Assembly: GCA_002314795.1 (NCBI GenBank)
Contig: DCHI01000014.1
Location: 1 to 50,713, forward strand
Source of the DNA: Bacteroidales bacterium UBA1756
GTDB taxonomy: Bacteria > Bacteroidota > Bacteroidia > Bacteroidales > WCHB1-69
Reading direction: 5' to 3'
Length of the DNA: 50,713 bases
The notes beneath the pieces are model-generated. The model was not told the DNA's origin and searched no databases. It saw only the letters and a program-made list of their open reading frames with translations. The position numbers and the translations under genes are program-made. Within the stretch, counting starts at the first letter, position 1. Each line of letters begins with the position of its first letter. Below are positions 50,237 to 50,713 of this stretch, piece by piece.

Positions 50237-50713
50237 ATGGATAGAAATTTAGAAAAAGAACTTATTGGTCATTGTTTTGAACATATGACAAGTAAAGAAT
50301 GGGCACAAACTTATTTAAAAACAAGGGGAATTAATTATAGGAAGCAAGATACTTTTGAAAAGTTGGCACAAACGGCTCAAGAAGCTTTTGATGAAAATAA
50401 GGGAGTATCGTTATCAGATGTTTGTGATTTTTTTCGGAATACTTGGAGTAAAGATAACACGGAGAAAGTTTTTGATTTCCATATTAAAAATTTGAAATCT
50501 GGGCTTTTAAACGGACACGATTGGCACGGAACAATGCCTTCTTTCTTACACAGAGGGATGCAAGATAGGGTTAGGGAATGCTGTCCCTGTTCTGTAGGAT
50601 TAAGTTTGGAAAAATTAATTGAATACGGTGCTGATATTATGAAACAAGAATATTTTATCGTAGCCACACACGATATTATTGAATATTCAATTATTCAAGT
50701 TTCGCATGTTGAT
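50237..50713 (+). CDS. Unrecognised protein, 3' truncated by the window end
   Basis: An ATG at 50237 opens a frame of 159 codons that runs to the last base with no stop. The visible part is soluble, without signal peptide or membrane helix. It has a helical N-terminus ('CFEHMTSKEWAQTYLKTRG') and a Cys-rich stretch at about 115-120 ('RECCPCSVG'). No family is recognised. It follows the C-protein-like regulator by 30 bases in the same AT-rich segment, so a restriction endonuclease or methyltransferase is the first guess, but no PD-(D/E)XK or methyltransferase motif is visible in the part present. Confidence 0.7.
   Translation, partial: MDRNLEKELIGHCFEHMTSKEWAQTYLKTRGINYRKQDTFEKLAQTAQEAFDENKGVSLSDVCDFFRNTWSKDNTEKVFDFHIKNLKSGLLNGHDWHGTMPSFLHRGMQDRVRECCPCSVGLSLEKLIEYGADIMKQEYFIVATHDIIEYSIIQVSHVD

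Overview
The window looks like a stretch of chromosome from a member of the Bacteroidota, most likely Bacteroidales; I cannot place it to genus. The evidence is: many -7 elements of the Bacteroidota form TAnnTTTG ahead of gene blocks; two proteins ending in type IX secretion (T9SS) sorting domains; a fused SecDF; a PorE-like TPR/PD40/CRD/OmpA protein; a Bat aerotolerance block; an Omp28 family protein; and starts without Shine-Dalgarno sequences. GC is in the mid-40s percent by eye, except for the clearly AT-rich last ~750 bases. Coding density is high.

Layout. 1-984 is the 3' end of a large repeat-containing T9SS cargo protein. 1040-6192 is a plus-strand efflux operon (HlyD-type adaptor, two ABC ATPases, two ABC-2 permeases, a DUF1294 protein). 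6172-8703 (minus) holds pgk, a WbpD-like acetyltransferase and a MurU-like nucleotidyltransferase. 8782-10113 (minus) is a stand-alone AAA/DUF4143 ATPase with a 33-bp tandem repeat at its 5' end. 10310-15564 (minus) is MFS transporter, M16 protease, TPR-like lipoprotein, and a fusion of an AmgK-like kinase with the RapZ C-terminal domain. 15825-23151 (plus) is secDF, the PorE-like protein, a NamZ-type exo-N-acetylmuramidase (DUF1343) and a PAP2 phosphatase, followed by tRNA-Pro(GGG). 23382-27832 carries guaB and folD (minus) and guaA (plus). 27897-32433 holds an Omp28/T9SS cargo protein, a small outer-membrane barrel, a PHP phosphatase and an M28 peptidase. 32446-41307 (minus) holds an LRR protein, an unknown secreted protein, recG, yigZ, aroE, a DedA protein with a lipoprotein-type N-terminus, and two paralogous TPR proteins. 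41366-46988 (minus) is a short bat operon (batB-batC fused, batD, batE) followed by an RlmL-type methyltransferase. 47101-49731 (minus) is a transglutaminase/thioredoxin-fold secreted protein. 49862-50713 is an AT-rich accessory edge: a promoter, a tiny ORF ending in a terminator, a 71-residue XRE regulator shaped like a restriction-modification C protein, and an unrecognised gene cut by the window end.

How the genes may work together. The most coherent theme is murein-sugar salvage. NamZ would release MurNAc from peptidoglycan, an MFS carrier could import it, the AmgK-like kinase would phosphorylate it at C1, and the MurU-like enzyme would make UDP-MurNAc. The RapZ-type domain on the kinase suggests amino-sugar sensing. 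This is inference from family membership and proximity. Other themes are GMP synthesis (guaB, guaA), Sec/T9SS export, and envelope stress (bat).
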